From: Nocardioides cynanchi
GTDB lineage: Bacteria > Actinomycetota > Actinomycetes > Propionibacteriales > Nocardioidaceae
Assembly (NCBI RefSeq): GCF_008761635.1
Contig: NZ_CP044344.1
Coordinates: forward strand, 2,356,001-2,420,000
DNA: 64,000 nucleotides
Direction: 5' to 3'
Part shown: positions 49,334-57,693 of the stretch, one piece after another
Layout of the letters: every line of letters begins with the position of its first letter
How positions within the stretch are numbered: position 1 is the stretch's first letter
Made by a program: the position numbers and the translations under genes
The notes under the pieces: model-generated
Told to the model about the DNA's origin: nothing
The model's input: only the letters and a program-made list of their open reading frames with translations
Databases searched by the model: none

Positions 49334-49909
49334 TTATCCGGTGGGTACGGCGTCGGGCTGGGTCGCGTGGTCTCGACTCCGCTCGACCACCGAAGAGGAC
49401 TGCTCGACCACCGAGGCGGACCGCTCGACCGGCGAGGCGGACCGCTCGACCACCGAGGCCGCGGCCTGCTCCATGCGGAGCAGCGCGATCTCGTCCTCGA
49501 AGTCGTCGGCGGAGCTGAACGCCTTGTAGACGGAGGCGAACCGCAGGTAGGCGACCGGGTCGAGGGCCCGCAGCGGGCCGAGGATGGCCAGGCCGACCTC
49601 GTGGGCCGGGATCTCGGCGGCACCCTCGGTGCGCAGGGTGTCCTCGACGGTCTGGCCCAGGCAGGCCAGGTCGTCCTCGGAGACCGGGCGGCCCTTGCAG
49701 GCCTTCCGGACCCCGGAGATCGCCTTCTCGCGGTTGAACGGCTCGGTGGCACCGGAGCGCTTGAGCACGGTCAGCTGCATCAGCTCGACGGTGGTGAAGC
49801 GCTTCTCGCACGCCTCGCAGCGGCGCCGGCGGCGGATCGCGGAGCCGTCGTCGGAAACCCGGGAGTCGAGGACCTTGGTGTCGGTGTGGCGGCAGTACGG
49901 GCAGTGCAT
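49334..49909 (-). CDS. nrdR: Transcriptional repressor NrdR with repeat-coded tail
   Basis: The 191-residue protein starts [22 protein letters not shown] and has the zinc-ribbon cysteines C3, C6, C31 and C34, then the ATP-cone domain ([39 protein letters not shown]). NrdR represses ribonucleotide reductase genes through NrdR boxes using (d)ATP as signal. The normal protein ends about residue 150. Here about 40 further residues ([20 protein letters not shown] and onward) are encoded by the dispersed repeat before PTG-stop. The start is preceded by a strong AGGAGGACCG. Confidence 0.96.
   Translation of the reverse strand: MHCPYCRHTDTKVLDSRVSDDGSAIRRRRRCEACEKRFTTVELMQLTVLKRSGATEPFNREKAISGVRKACKGRPVSEDDLACLGQTVEDTLRTEGAAEIPAHEVGLAILGPLRALDPVAYLRFASVYKAFSSADDFEDEIALLRMEQAAASVVERSASPVERSASVVEQSSSVVERSRDHATQPDAVPTG
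49367..49458 (-). repeat. Dispersed repeat array at the nrdR 3' end
   Basis: Four units in frame code for the C-terminal extension of NrdR. One is complete (TGGTCTCGACTCCGCTCGACC) and three are short (GCTCGACCACCGAGGCGGACC-type). Confidence 0.95.
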
Positions 49910-50287
49910 CGGTCCTCCTCTCCTCGGGCTCGGAAACGTGGTGCGGTGGCTCTGGTACAACGTCGTGCGGGCGCGCCGCATGCCCTCACGTCGGGGGTGT
50001 TGCGGGCGGGTCTGGCTGTGTAGGAACCGCACCGGATCTGTGGAGAACCGAGCGACTTCTGTGGGTCTGACCCCCGGCCGATGTGGACTACATGTGGAAA
50101 ACCACAACGGTGTAACTACTAGATGTAGTGGTAACCGTACGTCGGCGTGGTCGGGGTTGGCAAGCAAATCGACCAGAGAATTCGCCGGGGTCGAGGTGCC
50201 GGCACAAACGCACAGGTCAGCGGCCTGAGACCCCCCGGAAAGCGGCTTCGGGGATCGGCGTGTCGGGTGCCGCCACGATCGGTCACA
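49910..50287. promoter_or_regulatory. nrdR-nrdJ upstream region; two candidate NrdR boxes
   Basis: Within this 378-bp gap, ACTACTAGATGTAGT (about 50114-50131) is close to the NrdR-box consensus acaCwAtATaTwGtgt, and a second, weaker box TGTGGACTACATGTGG lies at about 50082-50097. Their centres are about 32 bp apart, three helical turns, the usual NrdR geometry. The nrdR-nrdJ operon is thus probably autoregulated. No cobalamin riboswitch features were recognised, although B12 control of nrdJ is common elsewhere. Confidence 0.6.
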
Positions 50288-50710
50288 ATGGGTGGCGTGG
50301 AGCGTTCGGGGAAGCATGCGGCGCCCCGTCACGCTGCCCCACCGACCGCACCACCTCCGCAGCCCGCCCGGATCGACGCCAGCCGGCTCGACCCGCTCGC
50401 CACGCCGGCTCCCGATGCTCCTCCCACGGGAGGTCGCGGCAGTACGTCGGTGCTGCTGCTGGCGCTCGGGATCACCGCCGCGGTGGTCGCCTGGGGCTAC
50501 CTGGTCTATCTGGCCATCGACTTCGGCACCGCTGCGCGCGACGGCGACGCCACCGGCTGGTGGATGCTCGCCCTGGCCACGGTCGGCGCGATCGCCTGCC
50601 TGTTCGTCGGGATGCTGCTCGGCACCCGGTTCGTCCAGCGCCTCAAGGGCGGCCCGTCCCAGCCACCCGCCCCGCCGAGAGTCCCGGGCGGCCGCCGAGC
50701 GGCGCGCTGA
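50288..50710 (+). CDS. Two-helix membrane protein (140 aa)
   Basis: A Pro/Ala-rich N-terminal tail of about 50 residues is followed by two hydrophobic helices ([25 protein letters not shown] and [21 protein letters not shown]) and a basic tail. The function is unknown. ATG 50288 or GTG 50297 could be the start: a CACAAT -10-like sequence at 50284-50289 would make the latter leaderless. It is divergent from nrdR and followed 3 bp later by the DUF3052 gene. Confidence 0.7.
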   Translation: MGGVERSGKHAAPRHAAPPTAPPPQPARIDASRLDPLATPAPDAPPTGGRGSTSVLLLALGITAAVVAWGYLVYLAIDFGTAARDGDATGWWMLALATVGAIACLFVGMLLGTRFVQRLKGGPSQPPAPPRVPGGRRAAR

Positions 50711-50713
50711 GTC

Positions 50714-50739
50714 GTGGTCTCGACAGGCTCGACCAGCGG
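50714..50739 (+). repeat. Variant dispersed repeat at the DUF3052 start
   Basis: GTGGTCTCGACAGGCTCGACCA has the same outer arms (TGGTC/GACCA) but a CAGG centre. It supplies the start codon and first codons of the DUF3052 gene. Confidence 0.75.
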
Positions 50740-51169
50740 AGGCGGCCCGAACGACGGAGGCGGAGCCGGCTACTCGGGGACGCCGCTCCCCCGCAAGCTC
50801 GGCGTCACGGACGCTCACGTGGTGCTGCTGGACCGGCTCCCCGACGGTCTCGACCTCGGCCTGCCGCCGACCGCGCACGTCGTACGTCGTCTGCGCGAGG
50901 GGCTCGACGTGACCCTGACCTTCCACACTCGGCTGGCCACCCTCGAGGCCCGGCTGCCGGCGCTGTTCGCGCACACGGTGACCGCGGGGTCGGTATGGGT
51001 GTGCTGGCCCAAGCAGGCTGCCGTGAAGCGGCTCGGCATCGACACCGACCTGAACGACAACGTAGTCCGTGCGGCCGGGCTGTTCCTCGGGTGGGTGGAC
51101 GTCAAGGTCGCCGCGATCGACGAGACCTGGTCGGGGCAGAAGTTCGTCCGGCGACTGGTCGACCGCTGA
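50714..51169 (+). CDS. DUF3052 family protein, N-terminus altered by a repeat variant
   Basis: The DUF3052 signature begins [25 protein letters not shown] and continues with [51 protein letters not shown] and [22 protein letters not shown]. The family is a single small domain of unknown function. The first codons GTGGTCTCGACAGGCTCGACC are a variant of the dispersed repeat, so the first ten residues ([10 protein letters not shown]) are probably repeat-derived. A GTG at 50714 is the start read here. Confidence 0.88.
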   Translation: MVSTGSTSGGGPNDGGGAGYSGTPLPRKLGVTDAHVVLLDRLPDGLDLGLPPTAHVVRRLREGLDVTLTFHTRLATLEARLPALFAHTVTAGSVWVCWPKQAAVKRLGIDTDLNDNVVRAAGLFLGWVDVKVAAIDETWSGQKFVRRLVDR

Positions 51170-51179
51170 GGGCGGGTGC

Positions 51180-51300
51180 TGGATCACCCCGTCGCACCTC
51201 CCGACCGGCCCGGGCAACGGATCTGGATCACCCTGATCCAGATCCGATCTCAGGGACGACCGGGAACCGCGCCGGCCTGATCCACCACCCCTCCAGCCGG
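51180..51300 (+). repeat. 44-bp tandem repeat family, site 1 (about three units)
   Basis: Units beginning TGGATCACCC at 51180, TGGATCACCCTGATCCA at 51224 and a degenerate one at about 51268 are spaced 44 bp. The second contains the hairpin TGGATCA-CCC-TGATCCA. The same 44-bp period occurs at 55233-55448. Confidence 0.75.
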
Positions 51301-51305
51301 GCGTG

Positions 51306-51680
51306 GTGTGGTCTCGACTCCGCTCGACCACCGAGATCTTCCGCTCGACCACCGAGATCTTCCGTTCGACCACCGAGGTCTTCCGCTCGACCACCGAGGT
51401 CTTCCGCTCGACCACCGAGGTCTTCCGCTCGACCACCGATGCGCTCGCCCCACCACCGATGAGCTCGTCCGACCACGGGGCCGTCGCAGCGGGGAACCGC
51501 GGGAGGCAGCGCGCATGGGGTCGCGCTGCCCCCCGTCTTCCCCGGCTCTCCGCCGGCCGGGGTCGAGTCGGCCGGCGGAAGTTCATGGGTGGGGGTGTGG
51601 TCTCGACTCCGCTCGACCACCGAGGCCGAGCGCTCGACCACCGAGGCGGACCGCTCGACCACCGAGGCGGAGCACTTGAC
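51306..51680 (-). repeat. Dispersed repeat arrays between DUF3052 and the LysM gene
   Basis: A first array (51306-51462) has a complete copy and five short GCTCGACCACCGAGATCTTCC / GAGGTCTTCC units of 21 bp. A second (51596-51668) has a complete copy and three units. The 130 bp between them contain no gene. Confidence 0.92.
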
Positions 51681-51686
51681 CACTCG

Positions 51687-52277
51687 CTACTGCGGGATGC
51701 GGAGATGCTGGCCGGCCTGGAGAGAGGCCGAGTCGAGGTGGTTGAGCGCCTCGATGTGGCTCATCATCGAGCGCACGTCACCACCGGCGGCCGCGGCGGA
51801 CGAGATGTCCCACAGCGTCTGGCCGGGAGTCACCGTGACCACCGTGGTCTGCTCGGGGTGGTCGTTGGCGATCGAGGCCGATGCTGCCGCGAAGCCCAGG
51901 CCGAGCACCGCCACCACGGAGACGGTCAGCACGGCCAGGCGACCACGGCGGGTCAGCCGGAGCCCGCTGCGGCGCGGCTCGACGAGCTGGAGACGCTGGT
52001 CGTCACCGTCGTACTCCGCGGCGAAGAAGTCGTCGAGCCGGACCTGCCGGGTCTCGACTGGAGGCTCGACGAGCTCGAGCACGGGGCGGGTAGGCAGCAC
52101 CCGGGTGACGACCGGCGCGCGCTCGCCGTCCGCGACGATCCGCAGCACCGGCCGGTCGGCCGGACCACCCACGGAGCAACCCGGCCCGCTCAGGGTGCGA
52201 CGCGCGGTGGGACGCGGCGCAGAGGCGGGCGCCGGCTGCGTGAGCCGGCTGGTGCGGGTGGCGGTGCTGCTGCTCAT
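51687..52277 (-). CDS. LysM-domain membrane protein, SOS cell-division regulator candidate
   Basis: The 196-residue protein has a cytoplasmic N-terminus, one membrane helix ([22 protein letters not shown]) and a C-terminal LysM motif ([50 protein letters not shown]). In mycobacteria the LysM gene next to lexA and nrdR encodes ChiZ, and in Bacillus YneA; both are SOS-induced division regulators. Here two LexA boxes flank the promoter. AGGAGGG precedes the ATG. SOS-induced division arrest is inferred from family and context. Confidence 0.85.
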   Translation of the reverse strand: MSSSTATRTSRLTQPAPASAPRPTARRTLSGPGCSVGGPADRPVLRIVADGERAPVVTRVLPTRPVLELVEPPVETRQVRLDDFFAAEYDGDDQRLQLVEPRRSGLRLTRRGRLAVLTVSVVAVLGLGFAAASASIANDHPEQTTVVTVTPGQTLWDISSAAAAGGDVRSMMSHIEALNHLDSASLQAGQHLRIPQ

Positions 52278-52385
52278 CGGACCCTCCTGGGGAAGTGGAC
52301 TGATCCCTGTCTAGTGGTGACCACCGACAGTCGCTCCCGCTGACGCTGGGGCCGGCGACCGGTGGTGGTCCGAACAGAGGTTCGT

Positions 52386-52453
52386 TCGAACACATGTACG
52401 ACGTTAGATCAGGTGTTCGAACGATTTCAAGCGCGACACGAACAGACGTTCGA
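52386..52453 (-). promoter_or_regulatory. LysM-gene promoter flanked by two LexA boxes
   Basis: TCGTACATGTGTTCGA (52401-52386, minus) and TCGAACGTCTGTTCGT (52453-52438, minus) each match the actinobacterial SOS box TCGAAC-N4-GTTCGA with one mismatch. Between them are TTGAAA (52430-52425) and TAACGT (52406-52401) with an 18-bp spacer. LexA binding would block the promoter. Confidence 0.75.
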
Positions 52454-52525
52454 CTGATTAGACACGTTGCCACGCCGCCGAGCGGTGAGCCAGGACCGGT
52501 TCGCGGTCCGAGAATCAGTCCTGCG

Positions 52526-53332
52526 TCACCGCTGGTCGGCGCGACGGGCGAGGGCGCGCCGACCGCGGGCGGCGAAGAGCCGGGCCGGCGGGCCGCCCAG
52601 CGACGGGGCCAGGGTGCTGGTACGGATCACCGCACCGCGCCAGCCCGGCAGGCTGCGGACGACCCGGCGCGACCCGAGCAGCGCCACCGCTGCGTCGGCG
52701 GTCTCGTCGGCGGTGAGGATCCTGCTGCCGGAGTGCACCAGCTGCGCGCCGAGGCCGCCCGCGTCCTGCCCGTCGAGCAGGGCGGTCTGGACGCCGTCGG
52801 GGCACAGCGCGTGCACCCGCACGCCGCGCGGCGTCTCGACCGCGACCGACATCGTGGCGGACACGATCGCAGCCTTGGTGGCGGCGTACACGGTGTAGCC
52901 CGGCACCGGCCCGAGCCCGGAGATCGAGGCGGTGTTGACGATGTCGCCCCGGCTCGCCTCCCCGGCGAACCCGGTGAACTCAGCCAGCGCGGCCCGCATC
53001 CCCCACAGGGTGCCGAGCAGGTTGACCTCGACCAGGCGACGTACCTGCTCGTCGTCGAGGCCCGCCAGCGTCCCGTCGTCGCCGACCCCCGCGTTGTTGA
53101 ACCACGCGGTCAGCCGGCCGTGGTCGCGCGCCGTCGTGGCCACGAATCGGTGTGCGGCCGGGTCGCGGACGTCGTGCTCGAGGCCGACCGCCGCCCCGAT
53201 CTCGTCGGCGGTACGACGTGCGCCGTCGCCGTCCACGTCGGTCACGAGCACGGCGTACCCCCGGCCCACCATCCGCTCGGCGATCGCCCGCCCGATGCCC
53301 CTGGCCGCTCCGGTCACCACACAGCTGTCCAT
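52526..53332 (-). CDS. SDR-family oxidoreductase
   Basis: A 268-residue short-chain dehydrogenase: VVTGAARGIGRAIAERMV (NAD loop), AWFNNAGVGDDG (NAG), IVNTASISGLGPVPGYTVYAATKAAIVS (Ser, Tyr-x-x-x-Lys) and VHALCPDGVQTALL. The C-terminal tail is basic and long. ATG 53332 is the natural start; an earlier GTG adds three residues. It stands between LysM and lexA on the minus strand, breaking the usual adjacency of these genes. The substrate is unknown. Confidence 0.9.
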   Translation of the reverse strand: MDSCVVTGAARGIGRAIAERMVGRGYAVLVTDVDGDGARRTADEIGAAVGLEHDVRDPAAHRFVATTARDHGRLTAWFNNAGVGDDGTLAGLDDEQVRRLVEVNLLGTLWGMRAALAEFTGFAGEASRGDIVNTASISGLGPVPGYTVYAATKAAIVSATMSVAVETPRGVRVHALCPDGVQTALLDGQDAGGLGAQLVHSGSRILTADETADAAVALLGSRRVVRSLPGWRGAVIRTSTLAPSLGGPPARLFAARGRRALARRADQR

Positions 53333-53355
53333 GACCCGATCCAATCAGGGGGGCC

Positions 53356-53417
53356 TGGTCTCGACTTCGCTCGACCGCCGAGGGCGCTCGACCACCGAGT
53401 GCGCTCGACCACCGAGG
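53356..53417 (-). repeat. Dispersed repeat cluster upstream of lexA
   Basis: A nearly complete copy (TGGTCTCGACTTCGCTCGACC) and two short units CGCTCGACCACCGAG lie in the SDR-lexA gap, 40 bp before the LexA box. Confidence 0.92.
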
Positions 53418-53457
53418 TAATGCTCGGCCAACGGACTGCGCCGGGCGACACGCCCGT

Positions 53458-53499
53458 TCGAACAGGTGTTTGATTCCGGGGCGGTCGCCGCCGTACGGT
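53458..53499 (+). promoter_or_regulatory. lexA promoter with LexA box
   Basis: TCGAACAGGTGTTTGA (53458-53473) is an SOS box with one mismatch and overlaps TTGATT (53470-53475). TACGGT (53494-53499) follows after 18 bp and ends 7 nt before the lexA ATG, suggesting autoregulation and a leaderless transcript. Confidence 0.7.
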
Positions 53500-53506
53500 T
53501 CGGTCC

Positions 53507-54250
53507 ATGACGAAGAGCAGATCCCGACCGGTCGCCGCCAGCAAGGTCAGCGAGCTGCCCGACGGCCCGCCCGACGCGACCGGGCTCACGCCGCGGCAGA
53601 CGCGGGTGCTGGTCGCGATCAAGGACTCCATCGAGCAGCGCGGCTACCCGCCCAGCATGCGCGAGATCGGGGAGAAGGTCGGGCTGACCAGCAGCTCGAG
53701 CGTCGCCCACCAGCTGCGGGTGCTGGAGGAGAAGGGGTTCCTCAAGCGCGATCCCAACCGCCCCCGTGCCCTCGAGGTCTTCCTTCCCGAGGTGCTCGCG
53801 GCGCGGCGCTCGATGGGCTCGGCTGCTGCCGAGGAGACGTCGTACGACGAGACCGGGGTCGGCGACGCGATGCCGGCCGCCACCTACGTGCCGATGATCG
53901 GCAGGATCGCGGCCGGTGGCCCGATCCTGGCCGAGCAGACCCTCGACGACGTCTTCCCGCTGCCCAAGCAGCTGGTCGGCGAGGGCACGCTGTTCATGCT
54001 GGAGGTCTCCGGCGACTCCATGGTCGAGGCCGCCATCTGCAGCGGCGACTACGTCGTGGTGCGCCAGGAGCAGACCGCCGAGAACGGCGACATCGTGGCC
54101 GCGCTGATCGACGGTGAGGCCACCGTGAAGACCTTCCAGCGCAAGGACGGCCACGTCTGGCTGCTCCCGCACAACCCGGCGTACGACCCGATCGACGGCA
54201 CCCACGCCACGATCCTGGGCAAGGTCACCGCGGTCCTGCGACGTATCTGA
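53507..54250 (+). CDS. lexA: LexA SOS repressor
   Basis: The 247-residue protein has an N-terminal winged helix ([44 protein letters not shown]), the Ala-Gly cleavage site in [15 protein letters not shown], the catalytic Ser in [14 protein letters not shown] and Lys in DGEATVKTF. An acidic linker in the middle is longer than in E. coli, as is normal in actinobacteria. RecA filaments trigger self-cleavage and derepression of SOS genes, here at least itself and the LysM gene. Confidence 0.97.
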   Translation: MTKSRSRPVAASKVSELPDGPPDATGLTPRQTRVLVAIKDSIEQRGYPPSMREIGEKVGLTSSSSVAHQLRVLEEKGFLKRDPNRPRALEVFLPEVLAARRSMGSAAAEETSYDETGVGDAMPAATYVPMIGRIAAGGPILAEQTLDDVFPLPKQLVGEGTLFMLEVSGDSMVEAAICSGDYVVVRQEQTAENGDIVAALIDGEATVKTFQRKDGHVWLLPHNPAYDPIDGTHATILGKVTAVLRRI

Positions 54251-54314
54251 GGGAATACGCCACGCTCTTGAAGCGTCGTAAGAGGGATGCACGTACGGTG
54301 CGCGACCTGAGAGA

Positions 54315-55205
54315 ATGACGACGATGAGCGTGAGATCCAGCCTGCCTGCGATCGCCCGGGGGACCCTCCTCGGGCGTCGGGGCGTGCGCGAGATCGCGCT
54401 GATCGGCGGGCTCTACATCTTCTACTGCGTCACCCGGACCTTCGCCGAGGACAGCCTCGGCCCGGCCCAGGACCGCGCCGGCGACCTCTTCCACCTCGAG
54501 CGGGTGCTCCATCTGGACTGGGAGCACTCGATCAACAACTGGTTCGTCCAGCACCCGTGGGCGGCGGTGCCGGCCTGCTACTGGTACGCCGCCGCGCACT
54601 ACGTGGTCACCCTGACCGTGCTGGTCTGGCTGTTCCGCAAGGGTGCCGCGCACTACTCCCCCGCCCGCTGGGTGCTGGTGGTCTCGTGCGTGATCGCCCT
54701 GGCCTGCTACCTCCTCCTGCCGACGGCCCCGCCACGGCTGGTCAGCGGGGGGTACGTCGACGTGCTCAGCCTGCACTCCGACGTCGGCTGGTGGAGCACC
54801 GACGCCTCGGCGCCCAAGGGGATGGGGCAGCTGACCAACGAGCTGGCCGCGTTCCCGAGCCTGCACGCCGGCTGGGCGCTCTGGGTGGCCCTGGTGATCC
54901 GCCGCAACTCCCAGAACCCGTGGCTCCGCGGCCTGGGCTGGCTGCACGCGTTCGTCACCGCGGCCGTGGTCGTCGGGACCGGCAACCACTGGATCCTCGA
55001 CGTCTTCGTCGGCTGGGCGCTGGTGATCGTGGCGATGTGGCTGGTGGACCCGTGGTTCGCCGACCAGCGCGAGCGGGTGGCCGTGCGAGTGGCCTTCAAC
55101 CCACGCCTGGCGACCGGGCCGACCGACCCCGTGGTGGGGCCGGTGATCGGGCCGGTCGCGGCCCGCGACCCCGAGCAGGCCCGTCGGCCCCGCGAGTCCA
55201 CCTAG
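54315..55205 (+). CDS. PAP2-superfamily (AUR1-like) membrane phosphatase/transferase
   Basis: The 296-residue protein has six membrane helices and the PAP2 catalytic motifs FPSLHAGWALWVALVI (motif 2, PSxH) and VGTGNHWILDVFVGWALV (motif 3, H-x-x-x-D). The RxxxxxRP motif 1 is replaced by LLPTAPPRLVSGG, as in the AUR1/inositol-phosphoceramide-type branch. It may transfer or remove phosphoinositol or phosphatidyl headgroups. It is downstream of lexA, with no SOS box seen. Confidence 0.88.
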   Translation: MTTMSVRSSLPAIARGTLLGRRGVREIALIGGLYIFYCVTRTFAEDSLGPAQDRAGDLFHLERVLHLDWEHSINNWFVQHPWAAVPACYWYAAAHYVVTLTVLVWLFRKGAAHYSPARWVLVVSCVIALACYLLLPTAPPRLVSGGYVDVLSLHSDVGWWSTDASAPKGMGQLTNELAAFPSLHAGWALWVALVIRRNSQNPWLRGLGWLHAFVTAAVVVGTGNHWILDVFVGWALVIVAMWLVDPWFADQRERVAVRVAFNPRLATGPTDPVVGPVIGPVAARDPEQARRPREST

Positions 55206-55232
55206 CCGGTCGCCCGCCCTCGGGCGTCGATA

Positions 55233-55448
55233 TGGAACACCCTGTCGCGCTTCCCGACCCGACGAGACAGCGGATGTGGAACACCCTGTCGCGCTTCCCG
55301 GCCCGCCGTGGAACCGGATGTGCAACACCCTGATCCACTTTCACCTTCAGGGCCTGCGGTGAAGCAGAACACCCTGATCCACTTCCGCTCTCACCGCCAC
55401 GGCTGAAACAGAACACCCCGATCCGGATCGGCGACGACGGCCGGCCCG
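55233..55448 (+). repeat. 44-bp tandem repeat family, site 2 (five degenerate units)
   Basis: Units start at 55233, 55277, 55321, 55365 and 55409, with an exact 44-bp spacing. The core is GGAACACCCTGTCGCGCTTCC in the first two and AACACCCTGATCCACTTTC or AACACCCTGATCCACTTCC in later ones. It fills the gap between the PAP2 and helicase genes and touches the helicase stop codon. Confidence 0.85.
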
Positions 55449-57659
55449 TCACTCTCCCGCGGCCGCGCCGGAGTCGGCCGCCGCCAACCGGGCCAGCGCG
55501 GAGCGGACCAGGTCGCCGTCGTAGGTCGGCCACATCGGCGGCAGGCTGGCCCGCAGGAAGCTGCCGTAGCGGGCCGTTGCGAGCCGCGGGTCGAGCACCG
55601 CCACGACTCCACGGTCCGCGGTGGTCCGGATCAGCCGCCCGGTGCCCTGCGCCAGCAGCAGCGCGGCGTGGGTGGCGGCGACCTGCATGAACCCGTTGCG
55701 CCCCTCCCGGTCGGCGGCGCGCTGGCGGGCGCTCATCAGGGGGTCGTCGGGCCGGGGGAACGGGATCCGGTCGATGATCACCAGCTGACAGGTCTCACCG
55801 GGTACGTCGAGCCCCTGCCAGAGGCTCAGGGTGCCGAACAAGCTGGTGAACGGGTCCGAGACGAACTGGCGGGCCAGCTCCGGGAGCTGGGCGTCGCCCT
55901 GGGCCAGCGTGGTCAGGTGGGGCAGGCGTTCGCGGACCGCCTCGGCCGCGGTCTCGGCCGCGCGCCGGGAGCTGAAGAGCCCCAGGGTCCGGCCGTCCGC
56001 GGCGTCGACCAGCGAGACGATCTCGTCGAGCTGGGCCGGGCCGAGGCCGTCGCGCCCGGGCGGCGGCAGGTGCCGGGCGATGTAGAGGACGCCCTGCCGG
56101 GCGTAGTCGAACGGCGAGCCGACGTCGAGCCCGACCCACGGCAGCGCGGCCCCGCCGCCCCCCACGCTGGTCGAGGCGGTCGAGGCCACGCCGGCCACCC
56201 TGCCTCCGGTGGACGAGCCGCCCCCGCCGGTCGAGCCGCTCCCGCCGGTCGAGCCGCCCCCGCCGGTCGAGCCGCTCCCGCCGGTCGAGCCGCCCCCGCC
56301 GGTCGAGCCGGTCGAGACCACGGCCACCCCCGCGTCGACCCGCTCGGTCGGCTTCAGCCCCACCGAGGTGGCCAGCGCGTTGAAGTCGCCACCGAGCATC
56401 AGGGTCGCGGAGGTGAGCACGACGGTCTTCTCCGACAGCAGCTTCTCGCGCATCGGCCCCCAGACCTCCAGCGGCGCGACGCAGAGCCGCGGCGGCAGCC
56501 GGTCGGTGCCCTCGGTCAGCCACAGCACGTCGGACTCCGAGCCGGCGGCCATCCGCTCGGCGGTCACGAAGACGTCCTGCACCGAGCCCCGGGCCTGGGT
56601 GCGGCCGGCGTCGGCATCGGAGCCGCCGGCTCCCGGCCCGGCGTCACCCTCCTTGGGATAGGCCGACAGGCACGCCCGGGCCGCGTCGCGGACCAAGGCG
56701 AGGGCGTCGGCCAGCTGCTCGGGTACGACGTCGAAGCGACCCGGCGAGCAGTCACCGATCGCGGCCGCCAACGCGTCGCCGGCGTCGGCGAGGTCGTCGG
56801 CGGCCGACGAGTCGCGGTCCGCGTCGGCGACCCAGCGCCGCGAGCGGCGGGCCGCCCGGTCCACCTCGGCGGCGAACATCTCGTCGGTCGCGGCCTGGGT
56901 CACCCGGCTGACCACCTCGTGTGCCTCGTCGACGACCACCACGTCGTAGTCGGGGATCATCGGCACGCCCTCGATCGCGTCGATGGCGAGCAGCGAGTGG
57001 TTGGTGATGATCAGGTGGGACCGGTGGGCGGTCTCGCGGGCCCGCTCGACGAAGCACTCCTCGCCGAACGGGCAGCGCGACGCCCCCAGGCAGTCGCGGT
57101 GGCTGACCGACACCTGCCGCCACTCCCGGTCGGTGTGGCGCGGGGCGTGGTCGCGCTCACCGCTGCCCTGCGCGGTGGCCTCCTCCTCGGCCCAGGCCCG
57201 CAGCTCGAGCACCTTGGTCGCCATCGAGCCGGTCGGCAACTCGATCAGGGCGCCCTGGTCGTCGGGCACGCCTTCACGGATGCGGTGCAGGCACGCGTAG
57301 TTGGAGCGGCCCTTCAGCACGGCGTACGACGTGTCGATGCTCGGGTAGGTGGCGCCCACCGCCTCCACCAACCGCGGCAGGTCACGCTCGACGAGCTGGT
57401 GCTGGAGCGCCAGCGTCGCCGTGGCGACCACCACCCGCTCGTCGTGCAGCAGCGCCGGGACGAGGTAGGCCAGCGACTTGCCGGTGCCCGTGCCGGCCTG
57501 GACGACGAGGTGGCGGTGGTCGGCGAAAGCCGCCCCCACCGCCTCGGCCATCTCGATCTGGCCGGGCCGCTCCTGGCCGCCGAGGGCCTCGACCGCCGTC
57601 CCGAGCACCTCCCGGACCACGAGCGGCGACCCGTCCGAGGGGCCTGAGGGGGATGGCAC
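55449..57659 (-). CDS. DinG/Rad3-type ATP-dependent DNA helicase with Gly/Ser repeat insertion
   Basis: The 736-residue superfamily 2 helicase has Walker A VVQAGTGTGKSLAYLVPALL, an iron-sulfur cysteine set (NYACLHRI; RDCLGASRCPFGEECF), a DEAH box YDVVVVDEAHEVVSR, and motif VI AQGTGRLIRTTADRG. It unwinds DNA 5' to 3' in repair. Between VGLKPTERVDAGVAV and LPWVGLDVGSPF, about 35 residues of Gly/Ser/Thr (GSTGGGGSTGGSGSTGGGG) are encoded by an 18-bp form of the dispersed repeat (56227-56321). They resemble a flexible linker and do not break a motif. Confidence 0.93.
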   Translation of the reverse strand: MPSPSGPSDGSPLVVREVLGTAVEALGGQERPGQIEMAEAVGAAFADHRHLVVQAGTGTGKSLAYLVPALLHDERVVVATATLALQHQLVERDLPRLVEAVGATYPSIDTSYAVLKGRSNYACLHRIREGVPDDQGALIELPTGSMATKVLELRAWAEEEATAQGSGERDHAPRHTDREWRQVSVSHRDCLGASRCPFGEECFVERARETAHRSHLIITNHSLLAIDAIEGVPMIPDYDVVVVDEAHEVVSRVTQAATDEMFAAEVDRAARRSRRWVADADRDSSAADDLADAGDALAAAIGDCSPGRFDVVPEQLADALALVRDAARACLSAYPKEGDAGPGAGGSDADAGRTQARGSVQDVFVTAERMAAGSESDVLWLTEGTDRLPPRLCVAPLEVWGPMREKLLSEKTVVLTSATLMLGGDFNALATSVGLKPTERVDAGVAVVSTGSTGGGGSTGGSGSTGGGGSTGGSGSTGGGGSSTGGRVAGVASTASTSVGGGGAALPWVGLDVGSPFDYARQGVLYIARHLPPPGRDGLGPAQLDEIVSLVDAADGRTLGLFSSRRAAETAAEAVRERLPHLTTLAQGDAQLPELARQFVSDPFTSLFGTLSLWQGLDVPGETCQLVIIDRIPFPRPDDPLMSARQRAADREGRNGFMQVAATHAALLLAQGTGRLIRTTADRGVVAVLDPRLATARYGSFLRASLPPMWPTYDGDLVRSALARLAAADSGAAAGE
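56227..56321 (+). repeat. Dispersed repeat, 18-bp variant units inside the helicase gene
   Basis: Five 18-bp units (CCGGTCGAGCCGCCCCCG / CCGGTCGAGCCGCTCCCG) end in GGTCGAGACCAC. The shortened unit keeps the frame and switches the encoded peptide to Gly/Ser/Thr. Confidence 0.93.
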
Positions 57660-57693
57660 CGCTGCACCCTATCCGCGACCGCGGACACCGCCC

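Noticed and set aside
49910..50287. Cobalamin riboswitch before nrdR-nrdJ
   Set aside because: The conserved B12-box sequence could not be found on the minus strand, and two NrdR-box-like palindromes explain the region better.
55233..55448. Coding continuation of the PAP2 gene
   Set aside because: The PAP2 frame has a clear stop at 55205, and the following DNA is a 44-bp tandem repeat with no frame in common among the units (44 is not a multiple of 3).
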